NCBI RefSeq assembly: GCF_003751085.1
Contig: NZ_RJJY01000001.1
Coordinates: forward strand, 5,704,001 to 5,768,000
Length of the DNA stretch: 64,000 bases
Direction: 5' to 3'
Source: Micromonospora sp. Llam0
Lineage (GTDB): Bacteria > Actinomycetota > Actinomycetes > Mycobacteriales > Micromonosporaceae
The translations under genes and the position numbers were made by a program. Under the pieces are notes generated by a model that searched no databases, was not told the origin of the DNA, and worked only from the letters and a program-made list of their open reading frames with translations. Shown in pieces: positions 53,564 to 62,828 of the stretch; within the stretch, counting starts at the first letter, position 1; each line of letters begins with the position of its first letter.

Positions 53564-55063
53564 TCAGTGGCCGACCCCGAGCTGGCCGGCGAGGGTGCCG
53601 TGGATGCGGGCGCTGGACTGGTTGAGTTCGATGATCTCGACGGTCTTGCCCCGGCTGGCGTACTTGGTGGTGATCGCATCCAGGGCGGCGACGGACGAGG
53701 CGTCCCAGACGTGGGCGTGGGTCATGTCGATGATCACCCGGTCCGGGTCACCGGCGTAGTCGAACTGGTAGACGAGGTCGTTGCTGGAGGCGAAGAAGAG
53801 CTCACCGTGCACCGAGTAGATCCGGGTGGTCTCGTCCGGGTCGAGCACACTGGTCACCTGGACCATGTGGGCCACCCGACGGGCGAAGATGACCATCGCG
53901 GTCAGCACGCCGAAGATGACACCGATGGCCAGGTTGTGGGTGATCAGCACCGCGGCGACGGTGAAGGTCATCACCGCGAGTTCGCCCCACGGCATCCGCT
54001 TCAAGGTGGCGGGGGCGACGCTGTGCCAGTCGAACGTCGAGACCGCGACGATGATCATCACGGCGACCAGGGCGGCCATCGGGATCCGGGCGACGATGTC
54101 ACCGAGGGAGACCACCAGGATCAGCAGGAACACGCCGGACAGGAACGTCGACAACCGCGTCCGGGCACCCGCAGCCTTGACGTTGATCATCGTCTGGCCG
54201 ATCATCGCGCAGCCACCCATGCCGCCGAAGAAACCGGTCACGATGTTCGCCACCCCCTGACCCCACGACTCACGGGTCTTGTTGGAATGCGTGTCGGTGA
54301 CATCATCAACCAACTTCGCGGTCATCAACGACTCCATCAACCCCACCAGAGCCACACCGAACGCGTACGGGGCGATCAACTGCAGAGTCGCCACGGTGTA
54401 GGGGATCTCCGGCAGCGCGAGGAACGGCAGACTGTCCGGCAACGAACCCTGATCCCCGACCGTCGGCACCGCGAACCCGGCGACCACGGTCACCACCGTC
54501 AGCACCACGATCGCCACCAACGGCGCCGGTACCGCCTTCGTCAGCCGCGGCAGCCCGACCATGATCACCAACGCGACGACGACCATCGGGTAGACCAGCC
54601 ACGGCACACCCATCAGATACGGCACCTGAGCGGAGAAGATCAGAATCGCGAGCGCGTTGACGAAACCGACCATCACGCTACGCGGAATGAACCGCATCAG
54701 CTTGGCCACCCCGAGCACCGCGAGCAGCACCTGCAGTGCCCCGCCGAGGATCACCGCCGCCAACAGATAGCCGAGCCCGTGATCACGGGCCAACGGGGCG
54801 ACGATCAACGCGATCGCCCCGGTCGCGGCCGAGATCATCGCCGGCCGACCACCGCAGATCGAGATGGTGACCGCCATCGTGAACGAGGCGAACAGCCCCA
54901 CCCGGGGGTCGACCCCGGCCAGGATCGAGAACGAGATCGCCTCCGGGATCAACGCGAGGGCGACCACCAGACCGGCCAGAACCTCGGTCCGGAACACCTT
55001 CGGCGACAACCACGACGGGCGGGACAGACGCGGCCGGAACACCGCAGGGGAGAACGCAGACAT
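53564..55063 (-). CDS. SulP-family anion permease with STAS domain
   Basis: A 499-residue SLC26/SulP transporter. The membrane part begins [20 protein letters not shown] and includes [20 protein letters not shown] and [19 protein letters not shown], which are SulP hallmarks. The C-terminal STAS domain is present ([20 protein letters not shown] and [20 protein letters not shown]). It imports sulfate, bicarbonate or another anion with H+ or Na+. The ATG at 55063 has AAAAGG upstream. It is divergent from a MerR gene, with a palindrome between them that probably controls it. Confidence 0.9.
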   Translation of the reverse strand: MSAFSPAVFRPRLSRPSWLSPKVFRTEVLAGLVVALALIPEAISFSILAGVDPRVGLFASFTMAVTISICGGRPAMISAATGAIALIVAPLARDHGLGYLLAAVILGGALQVLLAVLGVAKLMRFIPRSVMVGFVNALAILIFSAQVPYLMGVPWLVYPMVVVALVIMVGLPRLTKAVPAPLVAIVVLTVVTVVAGFAVPTVGDQGSLPDSLPFLALPEIPYTVATLQLIAPYAFGVALVGLMESLMTAKLVDDVTDTHSNKTRESWGQGVANIVTGFFGGMGGCAMIGQTMINVKAAGARTRLSTFLSGVFLLILVVSLGDIVARIPMAALVAVMIIVAVSTFDWHSVAPATLKRMPWGELAVMTFTVAAVLITHNLAIGVIFGVLTAMVIFARRVAHMVQVTSVLDPDETTRIYSVHGELFFASSNDLVYQFDYAGDPDRVIIDMTHAHVWDASSVAALDAITTKYASRGKTVEIIELNQSSARIHGTLAGQLGVGH

Positions 55064-55269
55064 ACAGCCTTTTCCGATCAGGGCGCGCGGCAGCGCGCAG
55101 GGTCTCGTGTCGGGATTCGCGGACCAGCACCGATCCCGGTGATCGTGACGGCACGATCCGTCACACCCACGATGACCCGAGAAGATGACCTGGTTGTTTC
55201 CGGGCGCCGTCGCCTCGGAAACCATCCCCCACCACGCTGGTCAACCAGCACTGGCAGCAGGGAGGAATC

Positions 55270-55287
55270 TACCGTCACGGGAGGGTA
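55270..55287. promoter_or_regulatory. MerR-type palindromic box 1
   Basis: TACCGTCACGGGAGGGTA is a near-palindrome lying between the divergent SulP and MerR genes. It matches the box before the second MerR gene (60558-60575) at 15 of 18 positions when both are read in the same 5'-3' sense of the consensus TACCyTCACGTGArGGTA. Such sites typically sit in the elongated spacer of MerR-controlled promoters. Confidence 0.55.
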
Positions 55288-55454
55288 TGAACTACGCAGA
55301 GTGGCAATCGTCACCATTCGCGCATGGTGAACTGCCAGCCCGGTGGTGGGTGGTAGTAGCGGCGGGGCCGCGACTCCGCGCTGAGCGGACCAGGGCAGCG
55401 ATATCCTTGTCGGATCACATTCGTGGCGGCAACGGAGGAGGCGGGCCTGCGGCG

Positions 55455-55901
55455 ATGAGTTCCCGTGAGCTGATGCAGATCGGCGAGGTAGCGGAGCGGA
55501 CCGGGCTGAGCCTGCGAACCATCCGCTACTACGAAGAGGTGGGCATCGTCGAGCCGTCCGCGCGCAGCCAGGGCGGATTCCGGCTGTACACCGATGACGA
55601 CGTGGACCGGCTACAGGTCGTCAAACGGATGAAGCCACTGGAGTTCACCCTCGAACAGACCCGCGAGCTACTGGGCATCCTCGACCGGCTAGCGGATCAC
55701 GGTGACCAGCCGGATGAGGTGGACCGGGCCGTTCTGCTCACCAAGCTACGGGAGTACCACACGGCGGCACAGGCGCGGGCCGCGGCACTGAAGGCGCAAC
55801 TGGCCACCATCAGGGAACTCAGCGCCGACCTGTCGACCCACCTCGACGCGCTCGACACGGTCCCGGTCCGCCCACGCACGAGCGGCGCCACTACGAGCTG
55901 A
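55455..55901 (+). CDS. MerR-family transcriptional regulator, copy 1
   Basis: A 148-residue MerR protein. The winged HTH is MQIGEVAERTGLSLRTIRYY, then EEVGIVEPSARSQGGFRLYT and DDDVDRLQVVKRMKPLEF. A coiled-coil dimerisation helix follows (ALKAQLATIRELSADLSTHL). There is no Cys-rich metal site at the C-terminus, so a metal ligand is unlikely. It is nearly identical in its first 60 residues, and in about 15 bp upstream of the ATG, to the MerR gene at 59878-60357. Divergent from SulP. Confidence 0.9.
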   Translation: MSSRELMQIGEVAERTGLSLRTIRYYEEVGIVEPSARSQGGFRLYTDDDVDRLQVVKRMKPLEFTLEQTRELLGILDRLADHGDQPDEVDRAVLLTKLREYHTAAQARAAALKAQLATIRELSADLSTHLDALDTVPVRPRTSGATTS

Positions 55902-55919
55902 CCGACCCCACCGCAACTC

Positions 55920-55937
55920 GGCTCTTACGTTAGGGTC
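55920..55937 (+). promoter_or_regulatory. Half-site-like MerR box before prfC
   Basis: The stretch ending ACGTTAGGGTC (55927-55937) matches the right half of the palindromic boxes (ACGTGAGGGTA) and lies 44 bp before the prfC ATG. The left half is not conserved, so the call is tentative. Confidence 0.35.
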
Positions 55938-55980
55938 GAAAGATCAGTGCTGCGGGGCGGTCGTCCGGAGGTTCGCCAAC

Positions 55981-57588
55981 ATGTCGGGAGTCACCCAGAC
56001 TCTTCAACCGGTCCTGGCCGAAGCGGCGCGGCGGCGTACCTTCGCGGTGATCTCGCATCCGGACGCGGGCAAGTCGACGATCACCGAGGCGTTGGCGTTG
56101 CACGCGCGGGCGATCAACTCGGCCGGTGCGGTGCACGGCAAGGGTGACCGGCGTGGCGTGGTGTCGGACTGGATGGCGATGGAGCAGCAGCGGGGGATCT
56201 CGATCACCTCGGCCGCGCTGCAGTTCACCTACCGGGACGTGGTCATCAATCTGGTCGACACGCCGGGGCACGCGGACTTCTCCGAGGACACCTACCGGGT
56301 GTTGACGGCGGTCGACTGCGCGGTGATGCTGCTCGACGCGGCGAAGGGCCTGGAGCCGCAGACGTTGAAGCTGTTCGAGGTGTGTCGACACCGTCGAGTG
56401 CCGGTGATCACCTTCATCAACAAGTGGGACCGCCCCGGGTTGGAGCCCCTCGAGTTGCTGGACGAGGTCGAGCAGCGGATCGGGTTGCGCTGCACGCCGT
56501 TGACCTGGCCGGTCGGGATCGCCGGTCAGTTCCACGGGGTGGCCGATCAACGCACCGGTCAGATGGTCGCGTTCACCCGTACACCCGGAGGGGCGACCGC
56601 GGTGATCGAGGAGGAGCTGCCGGCGGACGCCGCCGCCGCCCGCTACGGCGAGGACTGGGTGCGCGCGGTCGAGGAGTTGGACCTGCTCACCGCTACCGGT
56701 GCCGAGCATGACCCAGCCGCTTTTGTGGCGGCGACCACCACTCCGGTGCTCTTCGGGGCGGCGGTCACCAACGCCGGGGTGCGGCAGTTGTTGGATGTGC
56801 TGGTGGACACCGCGCCCGCGCCGACGGCCCGGCCGGACGTCTCGGGAGCGCCGCGTGAGCTGGACGCCCCGTTTTCGGGGTTCGTGTTCAAGACCCAGGC
56901 CAACATGAATCCGGCGCACCGCGACCAGGTGGCGTTCGTCCGGGTGTGCTCGGGCCGGTTCGAACGCGGCATGGTGGTCACCCACGCGGGCACCGGCCGC
57001 CCGTTCGCCACCAAGTACGCCCAGCAGGTCTTCGGCCGTGACCGGGACACCATCGACGAGGCCTTCCCGGGTGACGTGGTCGGCCTGGTCAACGCCACCG
57101 CGCTGGGCATCGGCGACAGCCTGTACGCCGCCGGCCCAGCGGTGACGTTCCCGCCGCTGCCGTCGTTCGCCCCCGAGCACTTCGTCGCGATCCGGGCCAC
57201 CGACGCGTCGAAGTTCAAGCGGTTCCGCCGGGGCATCGAGCAGCTCGACGGTGAGGGCGTGGTGCAGGTGCTGCGCTCGGACCGCCGGGGCGAGCAGTCG
57301 CCGGTGCTGGCGGCGGTCGGGCCGATGCAGTTCGAGGTCGCCACCCACCGCCTCGCCGCCGAGTTCGGGGTGCCGACCGCGATCGACCACCTGCCGTACA
57401 CCCTGGCCCGGCGCACCGACGCGGGCAGCGCGGCCGCGCTCAACGCCGCACCCGGCGTCGAGGTGATGACCCGGGTCCGCGACGGTGAGCTGCTCGCGCT
57501 GTTCCCGGACAAGTGGCGGCTGTCCACCGTCCGCAACCGCGACCCTGACCTGGTGCTCGAACCGCTGCTCGCCGACGCCGAGAGCTGA
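55981..57588 (+). CDS. prfC: Peptide chain release factor 3
   Basis: A 535-residue translational GTPase that recycles RF1/RF2 after peptide release. The G-domain motifs are AVISHPDAGKSTITEAL (G1), RGISITSAALQF (G2), LVDTPGHADFSEDTYR (G3) and TFINKWDRPG (G4). The RF3-specific C-terminal domain follows (MQFEVATHRLAAEFGVPTAI). Full length and intact. The ATG fits the family N-terminus (MSGVTQTLQPVLAEAARRRT). It appears to be transcribed alone, with a MerR-like half-site upstream and a small hairpin just after the stop. Confidence 0.95.
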   Translation: MSGVTQTLQPVLAEAARRRTFAVISHPDAGKSTITEALALHARAINSAGAVHGKGDRRGVVSDWMAMEQQRGISITSAALQFTYRDVVINLVDTPGHADFSEDTYRVLTAVDCAVMLLDAAKGLEPQTLKLFEVCRHRRVPVITFINKWDRPGLEPLELLDEVEQRIGLRCTPLTWPVGIAGQFHGVADQRTGQMVAFTRTPGGATAVIEEELPADAAAARYGEDWVRAVEELDLLTATGAEHDPAAFVAATTTPVLFGAAVTNAGVRQLLDVLVDTAPAPTARPDVSGAPRELDAPFSGFVFKTQANMNPAHRDQVAFVRVCSGRFERGMVVTHAGTGRPFATKYAQQVFGRDRDTIDEAFPGDVVGLVNATALGIGDSLYAAGPAVTFPPLPSFAPEHFVAIRATDASKFKRFRRGIEQLDGEGVVQVLRSDRRGEQSPVLAAVGPMQFEVATHRLAAEFGVPTAIDHLPYTLARRTDAGSAAALNAAPGVEVMTRVRDGELLALFPDKWRLSTVRNRDPDLVLEPLLADAES

Positions 57589-57592
57589 CCCA

Positions 57593-57608
57593 CCAGTAAA
57601 ACTACTGG
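57593..57608 (+). terminator. Small hairpin after prfC (weak terminator candidate)
   Basis: CCAGTA (57593-57598), loop AAAC and TACTGG (57603-57608) form a perfect 6-bp stem directly after the prfC stop. There is no T-run after it, and it overlaps the adjacent MerR-like box, so it may be either a weak terminator or part of that site. Confidence 0.3.
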
Positions 57609-57620
57609 GACGTGAGGGTA
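57603..57620 (+). promoter_or_regulatory. MerR-type box 3
   Basis: TACTGGGACGTGAGGGTA carries the complete right half ACGTGAGGGTA of the palindromic boxes and the outer TAC of the left half. It sits at the left end of the long leader region before gnd. Confidence 0.45.
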
Positions 57621-58079
57621 GAGTGTCTGTGCGCCACGGCACTCTCTCGGCGCAGCGGCGACCTCGGCACAAGCCGTTACTCACTCGGGACCCCGGCTAC
57701 GTCGAGGTCGCCGCTTCCTCGCCGTAGCCGATATCGCGGCGGCCGCCGACCGGGGGCGGGCCGGGCTCGCCGCCAGCGGATCATCTGTCAATCCAGTGCG
57801 GGCAGTGGATCTCGCGGTGCCAGGCACCGGGGGAAGACCGGCACCGCGAGACCGCCCGGGCCACCGGCGGAGCGGACCGGCGGCGACGACCATCCCCGCG
57901 CTCGGACGGATGTTTCGTCGAACGCGAAAGCCAAACAGTACCTGAACGTAAAGTTAGAGTCGAGACGGGTTGGCGCCCTGGCGAGACGGGTACGCCGGTG
58001 TGAAGGCCGGCCGCCGATGCCGCTGACGGAAGCTGCCAGGCGGCCGGTGCCGGGATTTCGGCCAGGTGAGGAGTGCGAC
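57621..58079 (+). other. Long leader/intergenic region before gnd
   Basis: About 460 bp with no recognisable gene between prfC and gnd, although frames are open on both strands. It contains a second MerR-like site near its right end (57939-57956) and the gnd RBS (GGTGAGGAG). It may hold a long 5' leader; I see no known riboswitch signature. Confidence 0.35.
57939..57956 (+). promoter_or_regulatory. MerR-like box 4 (degenerate)
   Basis: TACCTGAACGTAAAGTTA keeps the outer TACC, the central ACGT and a degenerate right arm of the palindrome, about 125 bp before the gnd start. Similarity is weaker than in the other boxes. Confidence 0.3.
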
Positions 58080-59072
58080 GTGCAGCTGGGTTTCGTGGGT
58101 CTGGGCAAGATGGGCGCGAACATGGTGCAACGCCTGCGGGCGGGCGGGCATGAGGTGATCGGCTATGACATCGACCCCGAGTTGAGCGATGTGGGATCTC
58201 TGGACGAGTTGGTGTCGGCGCTCGCGCCGCCCCGGCACATCTGGTTGATGCTGCCGCTGGGCCCGCCGATCGAACAGACCATCGACAAGCTCGCCGGTGT
58301 GCTCGACGTGGGCGACCTGATCGTCGAGGGCGGCAATTCGCGGTGGACCGACGACGGGCCGCGGGCGCGCCGACTGGCCGAACGGGGCATCGGCTATCTG
58401 GACTGTGGGGTGTCCGGCGGGATCTGGGGCCTCGACAACGGGTACGCGTTGATGGTCGGCGGACCCGCCGAGCAGGTGCGACGGATGAGGCCGGCGTTCG
58501 ACACGCTCAAGCCACCGGGGGACGGCGGCTTCGTGCACGCCGGCGCGGTCGGCTCCGGGCACTTCGCCAAGATGGTGCACAACGGTATCGAGTACGGACT
58601 GATGCAGTCCTACGCCGAGGGCTTCGAGCTGCTGCGCGCCTCGGACCTGGTCACCGACGTCCCCGGCGTGCTGGACTCCTGGACGAACGGCACCGTCATC
58701 CGGTCCTGGCTGCTCGACCTCGCCGTCCGCGCGCTGCGCGACGACGCGGCGCTGTCACAGATCAAGGGGTACGCCGAGGACTCGGGCGAAGGTCGCTGGA
58801 CGGTCGAGGCGGCGGTGGACCTGGCCGTACCCGTGCCGGCGATCAGCGCCGCGTTGTACGCGCGGTTCGCCAGCAGGCAGGACGACCAGCCCGCGATGAA
58901 ACTCGTCGCCGCGCTACGGCGCGAATTCGGCGGCCACTCGGTCACCGACGCAGGCGGCGACGACGCCGGCAGCGCAGATGAGCCCGCTCCCGGCGTCACC
59001 GACGCACCGCGCCACCAGCCCGGCTCGGCACCTACCGACCAGCCCGACGTCACGGTGGCGGACCGCAGGTGA
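58080..59072 (+). CDS. gnd: 6-phosphogluconate dehydrogenase (decarboxylating), short YqeC type
   Basis: A 330-residue enzyme converting 6-phosphogluconate to ribulose 5-phosphate. The N-terminal Rossmann motif is LGFVGLGKMGANMVQRLR, then LIVEGGNSRWTDDG and LDCGVSGGIWGLDNG (substrate binding), VGSGHFAKMVHNGIEYGLMQ (catalytic Lys/His) and RWTVEAAVDLAVPVPA. The short length (about 300 plus a disordered Asp/Pro tail of 40 residues) is typical of YqeC/NAD-preferring forms. The GTG start overlaps none; RBS AGGTGAGGAG. A methyltransferase gene overlaps its stop by 4 bp. Confidence 0.92.
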   Translation: MQLGFVGLGKMGANMVQRLRAGGHEVIGYDIDPELSDVGSLDELVSALAPPRHIWLMLPLGPPIEQTIDKLAGVLDVGDLIVEGGNSRWTDDGPRARRLAERGIGYLDCGVSGGIWGLDNGYALMVGGPAEQVRRMRPAFDTLKPPGDGGFVHAGAVGSGHFAKMVHNGIEYGLMQSYAEGFELLRASDLVTDVPGVLDSWTNGTVIRSWLLDLAVRALRDDAALSQIKGYAEDSGEGRWTVEAAVDLAVPVPAISAALYARFASRQDDQPAMKLVAALRREFGGHSVTDAGGDDAGSADEPAPGVTDAPRHQPGSAPTDQPDVTVADRR

Positions 59073-59857
59073 CGACCGGGTTTCCGATCCGCCCCGAGCA
59101 CCCGCCCGGCGAGGTGCAGGCAGCAGCGCGGCGCGAGCTACGGCGACTGTGGCAATTCAACCGGACCCTCGGGCCGTCGGAGCGGACCCGTGGGCTGCAC
59201 TACTGGCTCGGGTACGAGTACGCACTGATCCTCGCCCTCACCCGCACCTGCCCAGGCCAGACGTGGTTGGACGTCGGTGCCGGCGCGCACAGCGTCATGC
59301 CGTACGCGTTCGCGCACCGCAACCAGCTACGCGTCATCGGGCTGGATCGCACCGACCGGCTCGCCGAACAGATCGACCGGGGACGCCGGGCCTGCCGTCA
59401 CGGACTCGTCGCGGCGGGCCAGGTGCACTGGGTACGGGGCGACGCCCGGACGCTACCGATGCCGGACGCGTCCCTCGACGGAGTGCTGGCGGTCTCCGCG
59501 CTGGAACACCTCACCGACGGTGAGGATGACGCCGTCGCCCTTCGAGAGGTACACCGGGTGCTGCGGCCGGGCGGGCGCGCGGTGGTGACCGTGCCGTTCC
59601 GCAGCCGGGGCAGCATGATCGAACTGCACGGGCTACAGCCGTTCCAACGGCACTACTCGCCAGCCACGCTGGCGGAATCCTTCGTCCGGCCATCTGGTCT
59701 CGCCGTCGAATCGACCATCTGCTACGGCGAGCGGCTGCCGTTCTACGCCCTCACCCGGCGCCTGCCGTCACGGGCCCACCGGCTGCTGATCCTGCGCCGA
59801 CCACGCCCGCAGACCGGCAGCGTGACGCCGACTCAGGTCGACCCCCGGCTGCTGTAG
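59069..59857 (+). CDS. Class I SAM-dependent methyltransferase
   Basis: A 262-residue methyltransferase. Motif I is TWLDVGAGAHSVMPYAF, the ribose-binding acid is in RVIGLDRTDR, motif II is RGDARTLPMPDASLDGVLAV with SALEHL, and motif III is EVHRVLRPGGRAVVTVPF. The Methyltransf_11 type suggests a small-molecule or lipid substrate, but no specificity is visible. GTG start overlaps the gnd stop (GTGA). Convergent with MerR copy 2, which ends 20 bp downstream. Confidence 0.85.
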   Translation: MTTGFPIRPEHPPGEVQAAARRELRRLWQFNRTLGPSERTRGLHYWLGYEYALILALTRTCPGQTWLDVGAGAHSVMPYAFAHRNQLRVIGLDRTDRLAEQIDRGRRACRHGLVAAGQVHWVRGDARTLPMPDASLDGVLAVSALEHLTDGEDDAVALREVHRVLRPGGRAVVTVPFRSRGSMIELHGLQPFQRHYSPATLAESFVRPSGLAVESTICYGERLPFYALTRRLPSRAHRLLILRRPRPQTGSVTPTQVDPRLL

Positions 59858-59877
59858 ATCGCCGAGACCGGATGGGG

Positions 59878-60357
59878 TCAGCGGCCTGCCTCATCCAGCG
59901 AGTGCTCCGGAACGAGGTCAGGCTCTGCGCTGAAGGGCTGTCCGACTGGCCGGGTGTCGATGGTCTTCAGATGCTCCGCGAGATCGTTGCTGAACTCCTT
60001 TATGGTCTTGAGTTGTGCTGCCAGCGCGTCCGTTCGGTCCTGCGCTACTGCATGGAATGCCCGAAGCTGTGCCGCCAGCGTCACTCGCTCAGTTTCGCTG
60101 AGCCGGACGCTTGGCCGGGCCAGTTGGTCGAGGAGGTCCAGGAGGTCGCGTGTCTGTTCCAGCGTGCAATCGATCAGTCTCATCCGCTTGACCAGTTGGA
60201 GTCGGTCCACGTCAGCGTCCGTGTAGAGCCGAAAACCGCCCTGGCTACGAGCCGACGGCACCACCACACCGACCTCCTCGTAGTAGCGGATCGTCCGCAA
60301 ACTCAAACCCGTCCGCTCGGCCACCTCGCCGATCTGCATCAGCTCACGGGAACCCAT
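59878..60357 (-). CDS. MerR-family transcriptional regulator, copy 2
   Basis: A 159-residue MerR protein. The HTH MQIGEVAERTGLSLRTIRYY, then EEVGVVVPSARSQGGFRLYT is almost the same as in copy 1 (55455-55901), and the DNA just before the ATG (GGCGGGCCTGCGGC) is also shared. The coiled coil (ALAAQLKTIKEFSNDLAEHL) and C-terminus diverge. No metal-binding Cys cluster. It is preceded by a near-perfect palindrome at 60558, suggesting autoregulation. A recent duplication is the simplest explanation. Confidence 0.9.
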   Translation of the reverse strand: MGSRELMQIGEVAERTGLSLRTIRYYEEVGVVVPSARSQGGFRLYTDADVDRLQLVKRMRLIDCTLEQTRDLLDLLDQLARPSVRLSETERVTLAAQLRAFHAVAQDRTDALAAQLKTIKEFSNDLAEHLKTIDTRPVGQPFSAEPDLVPEHSLDEAGR

Positions 60358-60557
60358 TGCCGCAGGCCCGCCTCCTTCATCAACTCAGGTAGTTCAGCGA
60401 CAGTGCTGCTGTTGCTCTGGGCCCGGGTGCTGACGCTGGCCGAACGACATCGCGCTCGTGTGCGGGGTGTGAGTCGCCCGACGCCCAGCAGCCGCCCCCG
60501 CCGGAATCGGGCGCACCGGTCAGCGGGATCCCATCCTGCACCTCCCGTCGAGCATCT
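60358..60557. other. Leader of MerR copy 2
   Basis: About 200 bp between the MerR copy 2 start and its upstream palindrome. No gene is seen; a leader of this length is similar to that of MerR copy 1 (about 170 bp after its palindrome). Confidence 0.35.
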
Positions 60558-60575
60558 TACCCTCACGTGAAGGTA
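60558..60575. promoter_or_regulatory. MerR-type palindromic box 2
   Basis: TACCCTCACGTGAAGGTA is an almost perfect palindrome (one central-arm mismatch pair), located about 200 bp upstream of MerR copy 2. It gives the best consensus for the set of boxes seen at 55270, 57603 and 57939. Confidence 0.6.
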
Positions 60576-60615
60576 CGATTCCCGAGACGCTACCGCGTCA
60601 AGCGGATGCTGAAGA

Positions 60616-60885
60616 GTGGACCGGAGAGCCGAGTTGCAGGCAAAACGCTATGTGGTAGCCCTGGCCGACCATACGCTCATGCTAATCTGCGCCGACCGGC
60701 ACCGCCGGTTCGACGAACGTGACGTATTCGAGGTCTGCGACCAAGCCCAGGTCGGCGTTGCGTGTTCGGTGTGGCGGCAGGTGCTGGAGCTGCCACGACG
60801 TGATGTCGTACGGATCGAGCGATTCTGGGTGCAGATGCCGGGAACCGATGCTGGGGACGCCAACTACAGACGTCCCCCGCGGTAG
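60616..60885 (+). CDS. Uncertain small hypothetical protein
   Basis: An 89-residue frame from GTG 60616 with mixed composition (YVVALADHTLMLICADRHRR, then WRQVLELPRRDVVRIERFWV). It shows no family, and only a weak RBS. It overlaps the 3' end of the ugd pseudogene on the other strand by about 20 bp. It could be real, but may be chance coding in high-GC DNA. Confidence 0.3.
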   Translation: MDRRAELQAKRYVVALADHTLMLICADRHRRFDERDVFEVCDQAQVGVACSVWRQVLELPRRDVVRIERFWVQMPGTDAGDANYRRPPR

Positions 60886-61742
60886 GCGCGGGGTCGAGTG
60901 CGGCCCACGCCGCGGTACTGCCAGCCGGCGCTGGCCCGCAGCGTCGGGTCGAGGCAGTTGCGGCTGTCGATGACCCGGGCCGGTCGGCGACCAGCTCACC
61001 CAACGCGACCGGGTCAGCGTTGCGGAAATCAGCCCACTCCGTCAGCACACACACCAGATCGGCGTCGCGCACCGCGTCGACGATCGACGGCACATAGTCC
61101 AGATCCGGCTGGGCGCGGCGGGCGTTCTCCGTACCCTTCGGATCGAAGACCCGCACCCGCGCCCCGGTCTTGGCCAGCATCGCCGCCAGCCACCTCACAC
61201 ACCTCGGCCATCGCGTTGATGAACGAGATCTTCGTGGCCAGGAACGCGTTCGCGGCGACCTTCACCAACTCTGCGGTGGCGAAGTCGGTCACCACCAACG
61301 GCACCTCCCGGTCCTCGGTAGCGGCCAGGTCGAACACCCCCTTGTGCGCCGCGAACAGCATCCCGTTGGCCCACTCGCTGCGTACCCCGACGACGATCCG
61401 GTTCGGCCGCAGCACGTCCTCGACGGCGAAGCCCTCCTGCAGGAACTCCGGACTCCACACCACCTCGACCCCGAGATCGTCCGGGGCGTGTTTGCTGACC
61501 AACTGCTCGATCCACTCCGCGGTGCCGACCGGCACCGTCGACTTGCCCACGATCAACGCCTTGCGGGACAGATGCTGCGCCAGGCTGGTCACCGCCGCCT
61601 CGACGTACGACAGGTCCGCGCCCATCCCGTCGGCGCGCTGCGGAGTACCGACGCAGATGAAATGCACATCACCGAACCCGGCGGTCTCCGCCATGTCGGT
61701 GGTGAACCGCAACCGCCCGGCCGCCAGGCGGTAGTTGTCAAG

Positions 61743-62828
61743 TCAAATTGAGACGGTTTGTGCCTGCTGGGTTGGCTGGTTGATCCAGGCCTGCTCGGGT
61801 AGCCGTGGTGCCCGCAGCCGGCGGGTGAACCGGTCCGGATGGGCGGCGTGGGCGGCGTGGGCGGCGTCGAGGGCGCGTTGGCGGTGCTCACGGATCTGCT
61901 CGGCGGTTCCGTAGTGCACCGACGCCGGGGTGTGCCAGCCGATCCCGGAATGCCGATGCTCGTGATTGTAGGCGGTGAAGAACCCGTCGCAGAAAGCTCT
62001 CGCGTCAGCGAGGGACCCGAACCTGGCCGGGAAGTCCGGCACGTACTTCATCGTCTTGAACTGCGCCTCCGAGTACGGGTTGTCATTCGACGTCCGAGGT
62101 CGGGAATGCGACCGGAGGACACCGAGGTCGACGAGCATCTCCGACACCGGCTTCGACACCATCGCGCCGCCACGGTCGGCGTGGATGGTGTGCGGCTCGA
62201 TCCCGTTCCGGGCGATCGCGTCGGCGAGGAAGTCCCGGGCCACGACGGCGTCCTCGGCGGCCGCGACGAGCCAGCCGACGACGTAGCGGGAGTAGATGTC
62301 GATGACGACGTAACACCGGTACCAGACGCCCTTGGCAGGTCCCTTCAACGCGGTGATGTCCCAGGACCACACCTGACCGGGTCCGGTCGCGACCAACTCC
62401 GGCCGCACCCGGGGCGGGTGGGTCGCCAGCCGGCGTCGTTCCCTGCTCTGACCGGCCGCGCGGGCGATGCGGTACCTCGTGGACATGGAGCAGTGGTAGC
62501 GGCCCGCGTCGAGTTCCCGCGCCCACACCTGGGGGATCGCCAGATCGGCGTAGGCGGGCGAGTTCAACACCGCGAGGACCCGGTCACGTTCGGCGCCGCT
62601 GAGCGTCCACGGTGGCGGGGTCCGGGGCAGCCACGGCCCGTGTCGCGGACCGACCGGCCGCGCCCGCCGGTAGTAGGTCGCCCGCGAGGTCCCGGTCAGC
62701 GCGCACGCCCGCTGCACCGCGACGCCCGCGTCGCGCAGCTCGCCGAACGCGGCGGTCAGGATCTCCTCGGCGGGTTGTCGTTGTCCGCGCTCCCGGAGAG
62801 TTCTTCCAAGAGCGCGTGTGCTTTTCCC
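61743..62828 (-). CDS. IS3-family OrfB, DDE transposase catalytic part (made by -1 frameshift)
   Basis: About 361 residues read after a -1 shift from orfA. The N-terminal part (EEILTAAFGELRDAGVAVQR and ALTGTSRATYYRRAR) is the usual HTH_21-type segment. The catalytic core has D in VWSWDITALKGPAKG, D in IHADRGGAMVSKPV and E in TSNDNPYSEAQFKTMKY, giving the DD(35)E triad. The C-terminus has NHEHRHSGIGWHTPASVHYG. It integrates and excises the element. It has no independent start codon of good quality, in keeping with OrfAB fusion synthesis. Confidence 0.85.
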   Translation of the reverse strand, partial: GKSTRALGRTLRERGQRQPAEEILTAAFGELRDAGVAVQRACALTGTSRATYYRRARPVGPRHGPWLPRTPPPWTLSGAERDRVLAVLNSPAYADLAIPQVWARELDAGRYHCSMSTRYRIARAAGQSRERRRLATHPPRVRPELVATGPGQVWSWDITALKGPAKGVWYRCYVVIDIYSRYVVGWLVAAAEDAVVARDFLADAIARNGIEPHTIHADRGGAMVSKPVSEMLVDLGVLRSHSRPRTSNDNPYSEAQFKTMKYVPDFPARFGSLADARAFCDGFFTAYNHEHRHSGIGWHTPASVHYGTAEQIREHRQRALDAAHAAHAAHPDRFTRRLRAPRLPEQAWINQPTQQAQTVSI

